Counted from the stretch's first letter, positions 13,601 to 26,216 are shown. The stretch is DNA of 64,000 bases from Tetrahymena elliotti 4EA (GCA_000231825.2 AFXF02001488.1:480770-544769); one strand, 5' to 3'. The notes: a model not told the origin generated them from the sequence alone. Numbers and translations are program-made.

Positions 13601-14082
13601 CAAACACTATGCAGTATAATAATATGCCAAACAATTAAAAGTTTGACTAATAAATAGATGATAAGAAAATTAACTTAAATGATTACTATAGAGAATTCTA
13701 ATTAAGTGATACTGAAACAGTTGTGAATTAAAGTAGTATAAGTATGAGCCAAATGGACTCTAAAAGCAATAGATCCTATGCAGATTCTATATTTTAAAGC
13801 TAAGATCACTCTAGAAGTGAAGGTTAAGTTTCTGTACCAGGAAGAAAATCTATAAGCAACATAAAAGTTCAAAATGAATATTACCCTCCTAATAAATCTA
13901 CTATTAGCTAAGGAGAGCTATCCCAAAGCCATGAAATTTCTTAAGACTATAGTAGAAGAAGAAGTGTTGATAAAAGGCCCTAACAAAATAATAAATATAA
14001 CTATTAAAATCCAAGTAATAAATATGTAGGAGATGACATATGGAAGGATATTTCTGATGAATAAAGTGAAGGATAAATTTGA
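10644..14082 (+). CDS. large low-complexity coiled-coil protein, unrecognised
   Basis: Starts MSQSNSTVVVKTFQ and ends in TGA at 14080-14082. Five introns with consistent phases split it: near 10981-11033, 11171-11226, 11761-11816, 12900-12960 and 13258-13314. The product is about 1030 residues. Order: a Gln-rich head; a coiled coil interrupted by acidic and low-complexity linkers; a moderately conserved-looking stretch near 11840-12240 with Pro-anchored motifs (IHSVHIPKIN, DPTKPMKNPN); Gln/Asn-rich linkers; a Met/Pro/Gly-rich patch near 13500-13630 (runs of Met with GGGANMP and MMPPPM); and a Ser/Arg-rich tail. I recognise no catalytic domain. The composition suits a scaffold or condensate-forming protein, but that is inference. 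The next gene starts 565 bases downstream on the same strand. Confidence 0.65.
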
Positions 14083-14647
14083 TTTTATCTTATATAAAGC
14101 TCATTATTATTTTTATGATAAACAATATTTATAACCTAAGTATAAATTAAAAGAAATTATTTTATTTATTTATTGCAATTTATTCGATGTGTTAAAAAAT
14201 TAAAATATTCTAAGCAATTATTGTTACAACTTTATAAATTACTTTATTTTTAAGCTTTTGAACAAATCTATCTATTTTTTAAATTTATTCTATTCTGGAG
14301 CGGTTGAAGTTTATATGAAGATTGTTGAATCAAGTTATAAATAAGTTTAATAATATATTTTTAATTCTTTTTATCGGTTAAATTTTATTAAAAATCTAAT
14401 TAATATTTTAGCAAATATCTTTAATGCTTAACAATATTTTCTAATAAATAAGATATTTTTACAAAAAGTTAGTAGAATTAGCTTTTTTGTGAAATAATTC
14501 TTATCAAAAGTTTTTTAATTAATAAGATTGATAGTAAAAAAAGCTAGTTATAATTAATAAAATATAGTTACTATATTAGTCTATTAAAGTATTTGATTCA
14601 TAGTTTTATAAATAGCTAAGGGCTTTCAATATTCTTTTTCTTAAACA
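14083..14647. promoter_or_regulatory. intergenic spacer and promoter region
   Basis: 565 bases of AT-rich DNA between two plus-strand genes. It must contain the 3' end of one transcript and the promoter of the next. I see no distinctive motif in it. Confidence 0.35.
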
Positions 14648-17600
14648 ATGGGAGGAGCTGTTTGCACGAAAATAGATGAGCTTGGCCCAAAAACGAAGGA
14701 ATAATTTGAGTTAGAATTTGATATGGAATAGGCTGAGCTAATTGAGTCTTCAGATAAATATAAGCTTTATAGAATTAAAAAGAATTTAAAAGTTAATAGA
14801 AAGAGATCATAATCAAATTCTAAAAGAAAAAAAGGTAGCGAAGAAGAAAATATAGATGGCTAGGTTTTAACTGTAAAATTTGAGAATTATATTTTAAATC
14901 CTGGTAATTTAATTGGATCGTATCTGCCCAAAGATGAAAAACTCTTAGGGATTGAGCCAAATAAAAATATTATCTAAATCTTAGATATTTACAGCTGGGA
15001 GGAGTCTAAATCAGTATTTTAATAAGTATATATTATTGAAAATATATAAACTACTTTGAGGTAAGAAATTAGAGTGATGGAGCTAAAAAATTTATAATAC
15101 AGCGATGATGAATTCTTAAAACTTATTGAAGATCTAATATAGGGCTTGTAGTTTTTAAGGAGGAAAAATTTGTAAGTTAATATTGACATTGATCATATAT
15201 ATAAAGCTGAAAATAACTATAAATGGGCATCTTATGAAAGCATTGGGTTATATGAAAATCCTCTGCCAGTACCATAAGAACTTTACAATGTTTTTTAGCT
15301 TATAATGCTGATTATTAAAAAAGTTTTCCATTAAAATGAAAGTAAAAAATTGATAAATTCAAAATAAATTGAAGAATGTTTTTTAAAAATCTTTAAGATT
15401 AATAAAACATTTCCTTCCCTTTTTCGAAAAAAATAAAATCATGACTAAATTGATTTATTTTACTTTTTAAACAAATAAATAAGTTAATGTGTTAAGACAG
15501 AATCATCAAAAGAGCTTTACACTAATACAATAATTATAGGCCTTTACAGAACAAAATGTAGGGATAGATTTCTACCAAAAATTTTACATATTAGTATAGA
15601 ATATTAAAGATCAAGATACCAGTTACTTGTTTTCTAAGATAGTTGAGGAGTTAGAAGTTAAAATCGATAAAAATAACTAGACTGTAACTTTTATTATCAT
15701 ATTTATTAATCAATAAATAAATTTTAATTAAAAAAAATAGGAATTCGTCCAACAATTAAAAAAATACAAACCTCAACAACTAAAATTGGAGATAGATGGT
15801 TAAGATGAAACTATTTGGAGAGTAGTAAATGAAGAAATAAGGAAGATGTTTGAAGTAAAATAATTAGAAATAAAGTGCAATTAAAATCGAATCACTTCTT
15901 TACAAGCTAATGATATATGTCTAGCTATCTCAAGTACTTGCAAAACACTTGAAAGTCTTTCTTTGGTCATGAAGGAAAATTTGCTAGATAAAGAGTTTTT
16001 ATCTTATTTTACAACTTTTTTCTCTTAATTTGAGTTTGTAAACCTAAATTTGGAATTGAGTCAGAACTACCTAAGCTCTAACTACTAGCATTTTAGGTAG
16101 CTTCTTATAAACTAGCAAAATTCATTAATTAATCTCCATTTGGATTTGGAAAATAATTTCATAACAAAAGAGTAAGCTGTGTAATTAGCTTAGGGATTTT
16201 CAAGGTTATTTATGCTTTAGAATCTATATTTAAATCTTTCTAATAATTATGTAAGTAGCTAAGGATATATCAGCATCATGGAATATACTTCTAGTCTCTC
16301 TTACTTATCTAGCTTAAATCTTTTTTTTAATAAATGTTATATAGAGAATGAAGGATTCTTAGCAAGTGAGCTACTGTGTAATCTGCAAAATTTGACTTAA
16401 ATAAAGCTTGATTTGAGTTTTAACAACCTAAAAAAAAAGGTCAACTAAGTTTAAAATAGAGAATTTAAAAAAATTGATAAGCCATTTTAAGAAACAAGAA
16501 AGACTGAATTCTTTAACAATTTGATTGGGGAGCTCAACTAATATCAATAAAGTGTAACTTTAATCTCTCCAAGGAATGTTACTGATGACAAGATATAAAA
16601 CCCAACTCTTCTTCCTGGACCCACTTTGATTGAAGAGGAAGAAGAGAATTCATCTAAGGCTACTCAAACTAAAATAAAAGGAGTTTATGGAACAACTAGC
16701 TCTTTATAAAATAACTTTGAGGAAAGAGAATAAACTAGTTTAAGCAATATTAAATCAGAAATATAGAATTAATAAGTTGATTCGAATCCATAAATTTCAT
16801 AAAATATAGGTTCCTTAACCATGATTTAGTCAAAGTAAAATAAGATGTCAAACCTTGCTAAGTTTTCAAGTAAGTAATCAAGTATGAAAAAGATAGAAGA
16901 AGAAAAAGTTGAAAGCAAAAGGAAGTAGCATACTGAGAAGAATAATCCATTTTCTTTTGTTAATAATCCCTAGTTGACCTCAATTGATTTAAATTTATGT
17001 AAGACATGCTTAGTTGAAGAATAACTTCAATTACTGCTAGACAAGATACCTAAATAAAGAGACAAACTTAAGTATTTTAGGTTGAATATTTAGTCAAATA
17101 GTGAGCTTAAAAGTTTCAAGTAAGTATCAGACTCAATAATGTACTTAAAAGATTGCATAGATTTAGAAATAAATTGTGAAAAAAATTATTACGATCTTAT
17201 AGAAAGAGATTTTACAGATTTTAATTTAAGCAGTTTATTATGCCTGAGAAGATTATCTTTAAATTTTAATTATATTTGTATTTAGCTCAAATAATTAACA
17301 AATCTTTTCTAAAGTATTTAATATCTTAGTGAGCTCACTGAGCTAGAGTTGTGTTTATTTGAAAATTAGCTAGAAAATTAAGGCATAACACTACTTGGAG
17401 AATCACTTAAAAATTTAAAGAAACTCACTTACTTAAAATTATTCTGCTACAATATAGGTATACAAAATCTTCATGAAGAAAGTGAGAACATGCTAATTCA
17501 AAATTAAAATCAAAATAACTAAACACCAAATTTATTTAAAAAGTAACAGGGAATTTAAGCAACATCGAATTAATAGTTTATGGAATAAGAATAGCAAGAT

Positions 17601-19640
17601 ATTGATTCGTAATAGTAAAATAATGAAATAGAAAATGATTATAATTCTAATAATTAAAAAGACTTCCCTGTAGCTCTTACTAGCCCTAATTTGGCTAGTT
17701 CTGGTTTCCCTTTATAACTATAGATTGGATTGAATACATATAGTAACTAATCATAGCAAATACATACTATGATAAAATAGCATAGTGTGGTACTAAGTAC
17801 TCATTCTCCTGCTCAATAACATATTAATTAGTTTATTTTTTTTTAAGAAAGTATGCTAGCTCCTATTAGTAAGGCTATTACTTAAATGAATCAGTTATAA
17901 ACTTTAAAAATTTGTTTATCGTTGAATAAGCTTGGCAATTTGGATTTATCATAATTCAGCTAGTGTTTAAATAATAAACCTAACCTAACTTAATTAAATT
18001 TGAGCTTTAGAAACTGTTTTCTAGAAAAAAATGATAATTTTTCACATTTATTCAATAACCTAAATGGAGTTGCTTCTAGTTTAAAAGTTTTAAATATTAA
18101 CTTGAAAAACAATTAGAATTTGAATCTTTCTTTTAACCTAAGCAATTACTATTTTTAAAACATGATCAACTTAGAAGACCTCACATTAAATCTACAATAA
18201 AGTGATTTAGCCGAGATAGGAATTTCTAGCTTATCTACAAATTTGCTTTTTCTAAGTAAAACCTTGAAAAATCTAACTATTTCTCTAAGTGAATAATATT
18301 AAATTTAAGATTAATCTTTATTCAATCTTTTCACCAGTGTATCTAAATGTTCAAACTTAGAAATAATAAAAATAGATTTATCAAAGAATAGTTATTTAAA
18401 CACTTTGTAAGGAATAGAAAATATAAATTAATTAAACAATTTAAAATAATATTCACTATAGCTAAGTAAATGTAGCATTGATTTTATAGGAGGAACTAAT
18501 ATTTCTACCTCTTTGTATTAGCAACAACCTAAGTTATAAATTTTGAATTTGTGTCTTGCCAATAACTAGGTAGCTAGTCCTGGAATATTAAGCCTATCAA
18601 GTAGTCTTAAAAACTTAAATAGCTGCTTAAAATAATTAGTCTTAAATTTGGAGTATAACTCAATTGAGGAAAATGCTATGTAAAAACTTTTTAATTCTCT
18701 ATCTGAAATGATAGAGCTAACTGAATTAGATTTTGATCTGAGCAAGAATTCTTTATCAGCAATGTTACCATAAGGTTTTAGTTTGATAATACCTACAAAA
18801 TGTTTACTTAAGAGCTTAACTCTAAATCTCAAAAAAACTTTTATTACTCCATAAATGTGTTGCGCTTTATTTTTTTAAATGAAAAAGCTTACAAATTTAG
18901 TAGAATTAAACCTTGATTTTAGCAACAATTAGCTAGAAAAATCATAACCTTAAATAATTTATTAGTAATAGTAACAGTAGTAGCAGTAGAATAATAATAA
19001 CTATTAGTAATAATCTATTAATACAATAAATTATACTGAAAAAATAAATGCTCAAGTTGAAATGGAGTAATCTAATAATATGTTAATTAAACCATCACAC
19101 CATAAAGGAATCTCTAACACTTCACTTAATGGCATTTTAAAATCACCTTCAGCTGCTATAATCTAACAGAACTTTAATATTTTTGAAAAACCTTAAGAAA
19201 AAATTTAAATAAATCACCAAAATAACCCATCTTCAGTTTCAATTTTAAGCTTTCCTCCAGTATTGCAATTAAACAAAAAGAACACTCTTAGTGGATAAAA
19301 CTAATTTGGTTATATAAACCCTTTTGAGCCATTCCCTGAGGCTTTATCTAGTATGAATCATTTGTGTTCTCTAAAGCTTAATATTATGTAGAATATGTCT
19401 GCTTTAAATACAAGTCTATTTTATATAACTCATGGTATAGTAGCTTCTTGTAATAAATTACATCATATTAAAGTGAAAAGTGAGGCATGGAATGCTTGCT
19501 ATTCCTCTTTTATGCTTTATTTTATAGAAGTCAAAAATCAAATATAAACACTCTTAATAAGAGAAAAAATACTTGTTTTTCTCACAGAATAACTTGCATC
19601 CTAAATCTTAAACGATTGGGATTACCTTCATGTTTAATGA
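14648..19640 (+). CDS. giant leucine-rich-repeat protein with degenerate kinase-like N-terminus
   Basis: The start MGGAVCTKIDE fits an N-myristoylated and possibly palmitoylated membrane protein. Residues about 30-260 have the outline of a protein kinase fold (LIEDLIQGLQFLRRKN aligns with the helix before a catalytic loop). No HRD, DFG or GxGxxG is visible, so it would be a pseudokinase. From about 15850 to 19640 the protein is mostly leucine-rich repeats of the ribonuclease-inhibitor type, with repeated LxxLxLxL and NxL units, in blocks separated by Gln/Asn/Ser-rich linkers near 16600-16900, 17510-17850 and 18950-19300. One intron is clear at about 15684-15737. The frame that starts at ATG runs into TGA at about 15643, while the LRR frame is offset by one and is already open at about 15440. 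The change falls between about 15470 and 15515, with no ordinary intron visible. This could be a short unrecognised intron, an assembly indel, a real frameshift or a broken gene. The product would be about 1640 residues. Confidence 0.7.
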
Positions 19641-20671
19641 TGAAAATTATTAAAATTTTGCAATTTAAAAAATTTTTGTTAAATGTAAATTTATTTTTTC
19701 CATCTAAATTTTGTTTATTTTATTATGAGTCATCTATAATATTAAAATTTTTTAAAAAATCAGTGTTTTTTAAATAAAAATGCAAATTTTAGCTTTTTTA
19801 AATAATATCAAGAAAATTTAGCAAAAAATCTTTAAAATAATTATTCAGAGCTGTTTTGAAAAATGATTAATAAATCTCACTTACACTTATTAAGGATTAT
19901 GTGTAAATCAGCATTGATTTACTTAATATTTAAAGCTTATTGTCATAGAGTTTTTAAAATGATAAAGCATTTATATTTTATGAAGAATTTGAAATATTAA
20001 TGCTTTAAACTCATACAAAACATTAGTCCCAAATTCTGATCTGTGAAATAGAATATAAAAAAAATTAAAAAGAATATTATTTGAATTCAAAAATGGATAG
20101 TGTAAGTATTAATAAAAATAGATGAAATATTGAAATTAAAAATTTTATTCTAATTAATTTAAAATAGTTGTCAATTATTTTTGATATCTATATTTTTAAA
20201 TTTTTTATTTTTAGTTTATTGGCCATTCTTCTGTTTGTTTTTTTATATTTTTGTCATCAATTATATCTTTTTATCATTAAAATAAAAAATAAATATTAAA
20301 ATTCAAATAATAAGCTAATTTCTTGTTTTCACATTAAATCTATTCTGATATTTTTTCAAATAGATAAATTGATTGGGTAATGTTGATAATATTTTTATGG
20401 AGAAAAAATTTATTTAAAATAAGTACCAATAGTTTTTTTATCTAAAATCAAACGTAGATTGGTCACTGTAATTAAAAAAAATTAGTAACAACATTAATAA
20501 AGAAGGAAATTTTATTTATTTAAAAGAGAGAATCTTGAAATTTAAAAAAATTAGTTATATATATATATCATTTTAATTTTTAACATTTTTAAACTATCTT
20601 TTCTACATAAATATTTTAAAAGTAATTTATTTTAACAAATAAAAATAAATAGGTATATTTATTTTTAAATA
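19641..20671. other. AT-rich intergenic region
   Basis: About 1 kb between two plus-strand genes. A standard-code open run at 19487-19777 straddles the end of the upstream gene in another frame and is a shadow. A short TA dinucleotide run lies near 20555-20570. No gene is supported here. Confidence 0.5.
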
Positions 20672-22082
20672 ATGGTGCTGCCGTCTTTATTTTTTTAGTA
20701 TTAGCCTTTAAAGTTGTCTCTATCTTAATTGAAAGTAAATATTTAAAGATAAATACACTCAACTAATGAAAAAAATTAGTTAATAACAAATAATTTATCA
20801 GGTGATTATTCGAAATAACAAGGAATTATTAAAAAAGGAGATGATTTTTTCATTTCAAATTTCAATATATTAATAGCAGAAGATAATAATTTAAATTAAT
20901 AAGAATAAATAATCTTGAATTAACTTAGTGAATTAGATCATTAAGTAGCTGACTAATTTTTTTAAACTAAACAAACTAATACTAGTTAATTAAATCAAAA
21001 GTCAACAATAAAGTTGTTTGATTTATTATGATTACACTCTATTCAAAACTTAAATGATTTGAGTTTTATGTTAAAATTAAAAATTGTTAATAGAAAAAAA
21101 CAGGATTAGTAAGAGTAATATTTTCCTTTTGACTAAACAATTTTAGATTAGCCTTAAAAAACTGGAAGAAATTCCTTTTCTTTGTGGAAAAAATCAGATA
21201 AGCAACTAAATTCTAATTAACTGTGAATTGTTTAAAATTTGATATTAATAGGTGTGGGGGAAAGGATGATTGCCCTTACAATCTAATTTATAAAAGAAAG
21301 GCAAACTCCTTAAAAGAATGTTGGAGAAAGTGTTCATCATTTTGGGAATACTGTGGAGAAGATTCTATTTGTTGTGCTGGATATAAGTAATTCTTTAAAA
21401 ATAAATTGGAATGTCTAGACTGCAAAAAGAAAATTAAAAATTGGACTGAGGAGAAATGTGAAGCTTGTTTTGAGGGAGATTATACTGTATACTCAGAATA
21501 GAGTGATTGCTAAAAAAAAGAAACAAATATCATTTAAAATTTGATTGATTAGATGTCTTTTATTTGTAGATACTATTTGGTAGGTTAGATAATTCGTTAT
21601 TTATTTATTTTTAAGTTCTACATGTTTAAACATTTAATAGATATTATTATCAATTAATTTTTGTTTTAGAAAATTGGGGAGTTTTTTGGAAGAAAATTGG
21701 GAATGAAAGAAAGAAAGAAAGAAGTGAAGAAAACTTTGATTTTTTTTTTGATCCTTGTAATAAGAAGGAAGAGATTGATTTATTAAAATAATTGTTTAAC
21801 TCCTCATGCAATTTGAGAAAAGTAAAAGAAGAAGAAATAATAATAATAATAATTTGTATATATATTTACGTTAAAATTAAGAATATAATTTATATTAATT
21901 TTATAATATAATAAATAAATAAATTAATTAATTTTTTATTTTCATTTCATTCATTATTAAGGATTCTATAAAGTTTTGTTGTTACTATTGTTACTGCTAC
22001 TGATATTCTCACTGTTATTACCATTGTTATTATTAAAGAATACAGGAATAGTTAAGTAACCAATAGGCTATTGTTATTATGA
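20672..22082 (+). CDS. cysteine-rich protein with paired CxxC motifs, unrecognised
   Basis: Starts MVLPSLFFQYQPL. Three introns are inferred with matching phase: about 21001-21093, about 21235-21262 (short) and about 21579-21669. The core, encoded at 21263-21510, is strikingly Cys-rich. It reads CGGKDDCPYN, then ECWRKCSSFWEYC, then CC, then ECLDCKKKIKNWTEEKCEAC. The last run has C-x2-C...C-x2-C spacing typical of a zinc-binding knuckle. There is no signal peptide or transmembrane segment, so an intracellular metal-binding role is more likely than secretion; this is inference. Coding is convincing up to about 21840 (SSCNLRKVKEEE). The nearest in-frame TGA is 22080-22082, which overlaps the 3' end of the convergent gene, so the true end may lie earlier after another intron. 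Start and end are both uncertain. Confidence 0.5.
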
Positions 22083-23043
22083 TGATTATTATTATTATTA
22101 TTATTGTTGTTATTATGGCGACTACTATTATTATTGTTATACTAAGTTTTAAGGTTATGTCTACTAGGATTATTATTATTAAAATTATTATGGTTGTTAT
22201 TAAAATTGTTAAATTCCCATTTAATTATTTTAATTATTGTTCTAGTAAGAGTTGAAGTTCATTTATGGAAATTAGAAAAATCCATTTTACATATTTTGCA
22301 TGTATGGATAAGAGTTTTGATTGTATTACATAAATTAAAGTGGATTGTATTAGAAGCCATAAGGAGATTAGAAATTACAGTAATTAAAATTTGGTTGTTA
22401 TTGTTATTGTTATTACTATTATTGATTATTATTTTGATTCATATTAATTTAGTTAGTAGCATTAGAAAAGACTTGTTCTTACTGATCTACCAATTTAGGT
22501 TATTCTTAGATTGGTTTATCAGTTGTTGAAGTATTTTAACTAGATGCTTATTAAGTTGAGGATTACTGCTTATCAATATTCTTTAACTCTGATGAATTGA
22601 TCTATTCAGAGGTTAATTCAAAATTGTTTTCAATTTAGCTTATCTCAATTTGAGGTGAGTTGTTAATTTCAAATTAATTTTTATTGTTTAAAGGACTACT
22701 TTAAGAATTTGAAAGTTGAGTTGATTTTTTTTGATTAGATAGTGAAGTTGATTGTTAAAATTAAAGTTGATTTTTGGATGATTATATTTTTTAGTTGATT
22801 TATATTAAATTTTAGTTGGGGTTTTCTTAGTCTTTTAAAAAATAGTAAAATTTTAGGGTAAATAACTTATTTTGAATGTAATTTGCAGAAAAATTTTTTC
22901 ATTATTATTATGTTTGTTTTTTTGTTTTCACAATTAACTAATTAACTTGAATTAAAATGAAGAAGAAGAAGGAAGATGTATGTAATGAATTAATTAATTT
23001 ATTAAAAAGTAGAGATGATTGTTTAATTATTTGTTTATTTCAT
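21951..23043 (-). CDS. Gln/Asn-rich prion-like protein
   Basis: Read on the minus strand with TAA/TAG as Gln, the region is one long open frame of about 270 residues ending at TGA (21951-21953). It is dominated by Gln, Asn and Ser with scattered aromatics (NFNYCNFQSPYGFQYNP, SYPYMQNMQNGFFQFP) and several polyglutamine blocks written as runs of TAA. This is the composition of a prion-like, condensate-forming domain. An ATG at 23043 with one intron (about 22834-22933, phase 1) gives a complete gene of about 330 residues, but the first exon is uncertain. On the plus strand the same DNA shows (ATT)n and (GTT)n tracts, which are the complement of these codons. No catalytic domain is seen. It is convergent with the Cys-rich gene. 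Confidence 0.6.
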
Positions 23044-23755
23044 TTTGTGTGAACTTACTAAGCTTCAAGCTAGCATTTTAGTCAAGACATTTATTTCGGT
23101 AGTTAAAATTCCAATAAAAATTCTTAATCACTAATCAATACGACAAATAATTAAATAATAAAAATCATCTCTTTTTTTTGAAAATAAGCAAGTGAGTAGA
23201 TAAATAAAAAAGGTGTTGAGTAAGTAGTAATGCTAATTAAAGTAAGGTAGAATAAATAAATTGAGAAAATTGGTTGGAAAAGTGTTATTTTCATAATAAT
23301 AATTATTATTTTCATCCTAATCATTTGTTGTTTTTTAAAGTAAGTTCAAATGGTGATGTAAAGGGAAATAAGAAGACCAAGAGCATATATCTTAAATTTA
23401 AAGCAGTAATTTATCAATACATTTTCAAAATGTAAGAGCTTGGTCTCTAAAAAATGAGAAAAGTTAAGAATAAAATAAAAAAGAATTTTACCACTTAAAC
23501 TAAAATCAACAGGGTTTTTCTAGCTCAAGTTAGATTTTTTTTATTTATTAGTATTGCTATTTTAATTTGTGGAACACGAGTTGATACTATTATTGTTATT
23601 ATTAATATTATCTTAAATATTATTTGTTTAGTTGTAGTTGTTTGTTAAAAAATTATTATATTCTTATATTTATATGAGGCTATTATTTTATTATTATTAA
23701 GTATTTTAATTATTTTAAAAAATTTAATTTAATGACAAAATAATCAAATTTTCAT
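23044..23755. other. intergenic region
   Basis: About 700 bases of AT-rich DNA between two minus-strand genes. It must include the promoter of the gene ending at 21951 and the 3' flank of the gene at 23756. No feature is supported. Confidence 0.4.
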
Positions 23756-25202
23756 TCATTTATTTTATCTAATTAGCCAAGGTTAATTTTAAAATATTCT
23801 TAAAACAGTCTTAAATGAATGAATCAATAATATTTACTTCTCATCATCTGAAGAAGAACAGCCAGATAATTTTACTTTCTTCAACTATCTTCTTTTGCTT
23901 TCATCATTTATGAGGCAGTCAACAATTGTTCTGTAAATATTAATGCAGTTTTCTTCAAAATTTCTTTACCCTTCTTTCAAAGTAGGATTTATTTTTATTT
24001 CATAGTGCTAACATGCTACTTTTTAATGTTATATCTCTTTATTCTATTAAAGGCTCATAGGAATTCTGCTTAACTCGTCATAGCAATATTTGTATTCGTA
24101 ATGCTTGATATTTATTTTTAGTAATTTAATATTCTTAATATTATTTTAAAAAGAAATTACTTCGAATGAGATAGATTTGTAATCTTTAATGTTAGGAATT
24201 TGTTCTTCGAATCCAACGAATAATCCATCATTAGTCTAAATACATTCTAAGTAGTTAGCAATCTAATTTTAGTATAATTTTACATAATCAATAAATATAG
24301 CTTCAATAAGTTAATAAAATCCAATACCTATGAAGTGATTTTATGATAGAATATAGAATCTACAGATTGTTTCTTGAAAATAGGCTTAATCAATAAGCAA
24401 AGAGGTTAATTCTTAAAAGTAAGATCATCTGATTGTCTATGATGGGTTTTAGGGAAGAAAACACTGTTAAGAAGTATTTTTTAAATATTAACTAAGGATG
24501 CTTGTTTTTGACTATCTTCAATCAACTCGGCTTTAATTCTCAAATCAAATGCTTAAGAAAAACGATTGCTCAAAAAGAAAGGATGATAGATCTAGATTAA
24601 ATTAAAATATTTATTAACCTTTTAGTAAAGTAAAATATATAATCTCTATCTACTTTGTGTCTGATTGTTTTTGAAGATAAATAAATTAGAGCGCTGATTA
24701 AATCATCAGAAAGGATAACATCTTTTTCTAAATCCTCTTCTTCCATCATCTAATTATCTAAAATATTAGATGCTTTATGGAATAATTTTTTATATTTAGA
24801 ATCTTCTTCAGAAGAGAATACGATCTATTCGTCTCCTGAGGAATTACGCCCCTCTTTTAGATAAAATGCTCCGAAACTTGATTTTTATTAAAATTTATTG
24901 AATCTTTTTGTTCAAAAAAAAATAAAATTAATTAGGTAATAATTGATGGTACTATTTTGTTATTTAAGTGTAATAAATAAATAGCAAAGAGGTAATAGAT
25001 ACTTATTGAATGGAGATTCAATGGGAAGACTATCAGAAGAATATTTTGAAACCTCATCATTTTAATATGATGAAGCGCGTTGTGCTTCATTTTTCAAGTG
25101 ATTTTCAATACAGTATTTAAATACATTGTCATCCTTGTTCTCTTAGAGAGGAAGAATTAATGGTCTTTAGAATTCGATAGGTAAGAATTCCATAAATTTC
25201 AT
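23756..25202 (-). CDS. acidic/helical protein, unrecognised, four exons
   Basis: Starts MKFMEFLPIEFQRPL at 25202 (a second Met, codon 4, could also serve) and ends with TGA at 23756-23758. Three phase-consistent introns: about 24881-25008 (GTATC...CAAG), about 24595-24655 (GTAGAT...TCTAG) and about 24412-24465 (GTGTTT...TTAAG). The product is about 390 residues. After a charged N-terminus with an acidic Ser/Asp/Glu linker, the middle is a mostly helical, hydrophobic-patterned region (ALIYLSSKTIRHK, CRFYILSQNHFIGIGFYQLI). Then come a Tyr/Cys-rich stretch (HYEYKYCYDEL) and a terminal acidic Ser patch (SGCSSSDDEKQ) that could be a CK2 target. The globular middle looks conserved, but I do not recognise a family. 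It is not a membrane protein by inspection. Confidence 0.6.
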
Positions 25203-25676
25203 GTATTTATTTGTCTATTAATTAACAATGATTATTAGCATGAAAAATTAAAATTTTATTTAGAAAATAATTATTCTAAATCAATAAAAATGCTTTTTTT
25301 CAGCTAAAAATTACTAAGCTCTTTTTTTATTCAATTTATTATGGAGTCTTTGTTTAAACATTGTTTCAGTTTCGCTATCAAAAAATAAAAACTAATCTAA
25401 CTCAAAATTTATCAAAATTACTCTATTTTAAAGCGATTTCTTGCGATTTTCTACAAGAATGGGCATCAGGAGGGCAGACATCAATTCTTGAGTTACTTAG
25501 TGACCAGTCATTTTACAAACAGTGATGCACAGACAATAGTAAATTTTCTATTAATTATAGACAAAAAATGATTAAAAAAATAAAAAAATAATTTAAAAAT
25601 AGTATCATAAATAACCTAAAACAACTCTTGTTGTTGAGCAGAAGTTGTTTAGACTAAGCTTTTAACTTTAAAACAA
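25203..25676. other. intergenic spacer
   Basis: 474 bases between two minus-strand genes; it should contain the promoter of the gene starting at 25202. No further feature was seen. Confidence 0.35.
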
Positions 25677-26216
25677 TCAACCAGCTTAGTTGTATGTTAT
25701 GTTATTTAAAATATCTTAAATAATAATTACTCTATTTTAAATGTGACTTTGAGAGAATTGGAGGTTCTTTGAGTTTGCTTAGAGCAACTTGAGTTAATTA
25801 AATTTCTTTTTAGCTTTTTGCTTTTGATTTAAGATAAAGGGTTAAGCTACTTGTCCTTTCATGGGTACTTATTGAACATTAAAGGAAGCGTTTTCATGAT
25901 ACTTGTAGCATGAAAATACTGCATAGATGTTTTCAAATTTTTCTTCATATTGAGAGCTAGTAGTAATTGATTCAGTGTTACTCTTCAACACAATATTGAT
26001 CTTTGGGATGATTAAATTTCTGAACCATTTATAGCAGGAATTTGATTGGTGATTGAAATCCTTTCTCATGGTGACTTTTATGTCGTTGTAAGAGAGCTTT
26101 TCTGGGCAGAAAGAAAAGCTCTTCCATCCTGACTTGACAGAATCATAGTTATTTTGCTCGTTATTTTGCTTAACTATCGCATTAACGAGTTATTCAGTCT
26201 GTGGTAAGTTGATCAT
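25677..26216 (-). CDS. small unrecognised protein, 179 residues, single exon
   Basis: An intronless frame of 180 codons from ATG at 26216 (MINLPQTEQLVNA) to TGA at 25677-25679. Its base composition is clearly less AT-rich than the flanks. The middle is globular in character, with Trp, Cys and aromatic residues (SGWKSFSFCPEKLSYND, SCYKWFRNLIIPKINIVL, VFSCYKYHENASF), followed by a Lys/Gln-rich tail. The start at 26216 is preferred over the internal Met at 26069 because the upstream 49 codons are open and carry coding-like composition. There is no signal peptide, membrane segment or known motif. Function unknown. About 2 kb of empty DNA lies upstream. Confidence 0.6.

Noticed and set aside
22194..22529. 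Leu/Ile-rich plus-strand ORF of 111 codons
   Set aside because: It is antisense to Asn/Gln codons of the minus-strand Q/N-rich gene; complements of AAT and TAA give Ile and Leu. No coding signal of its own.
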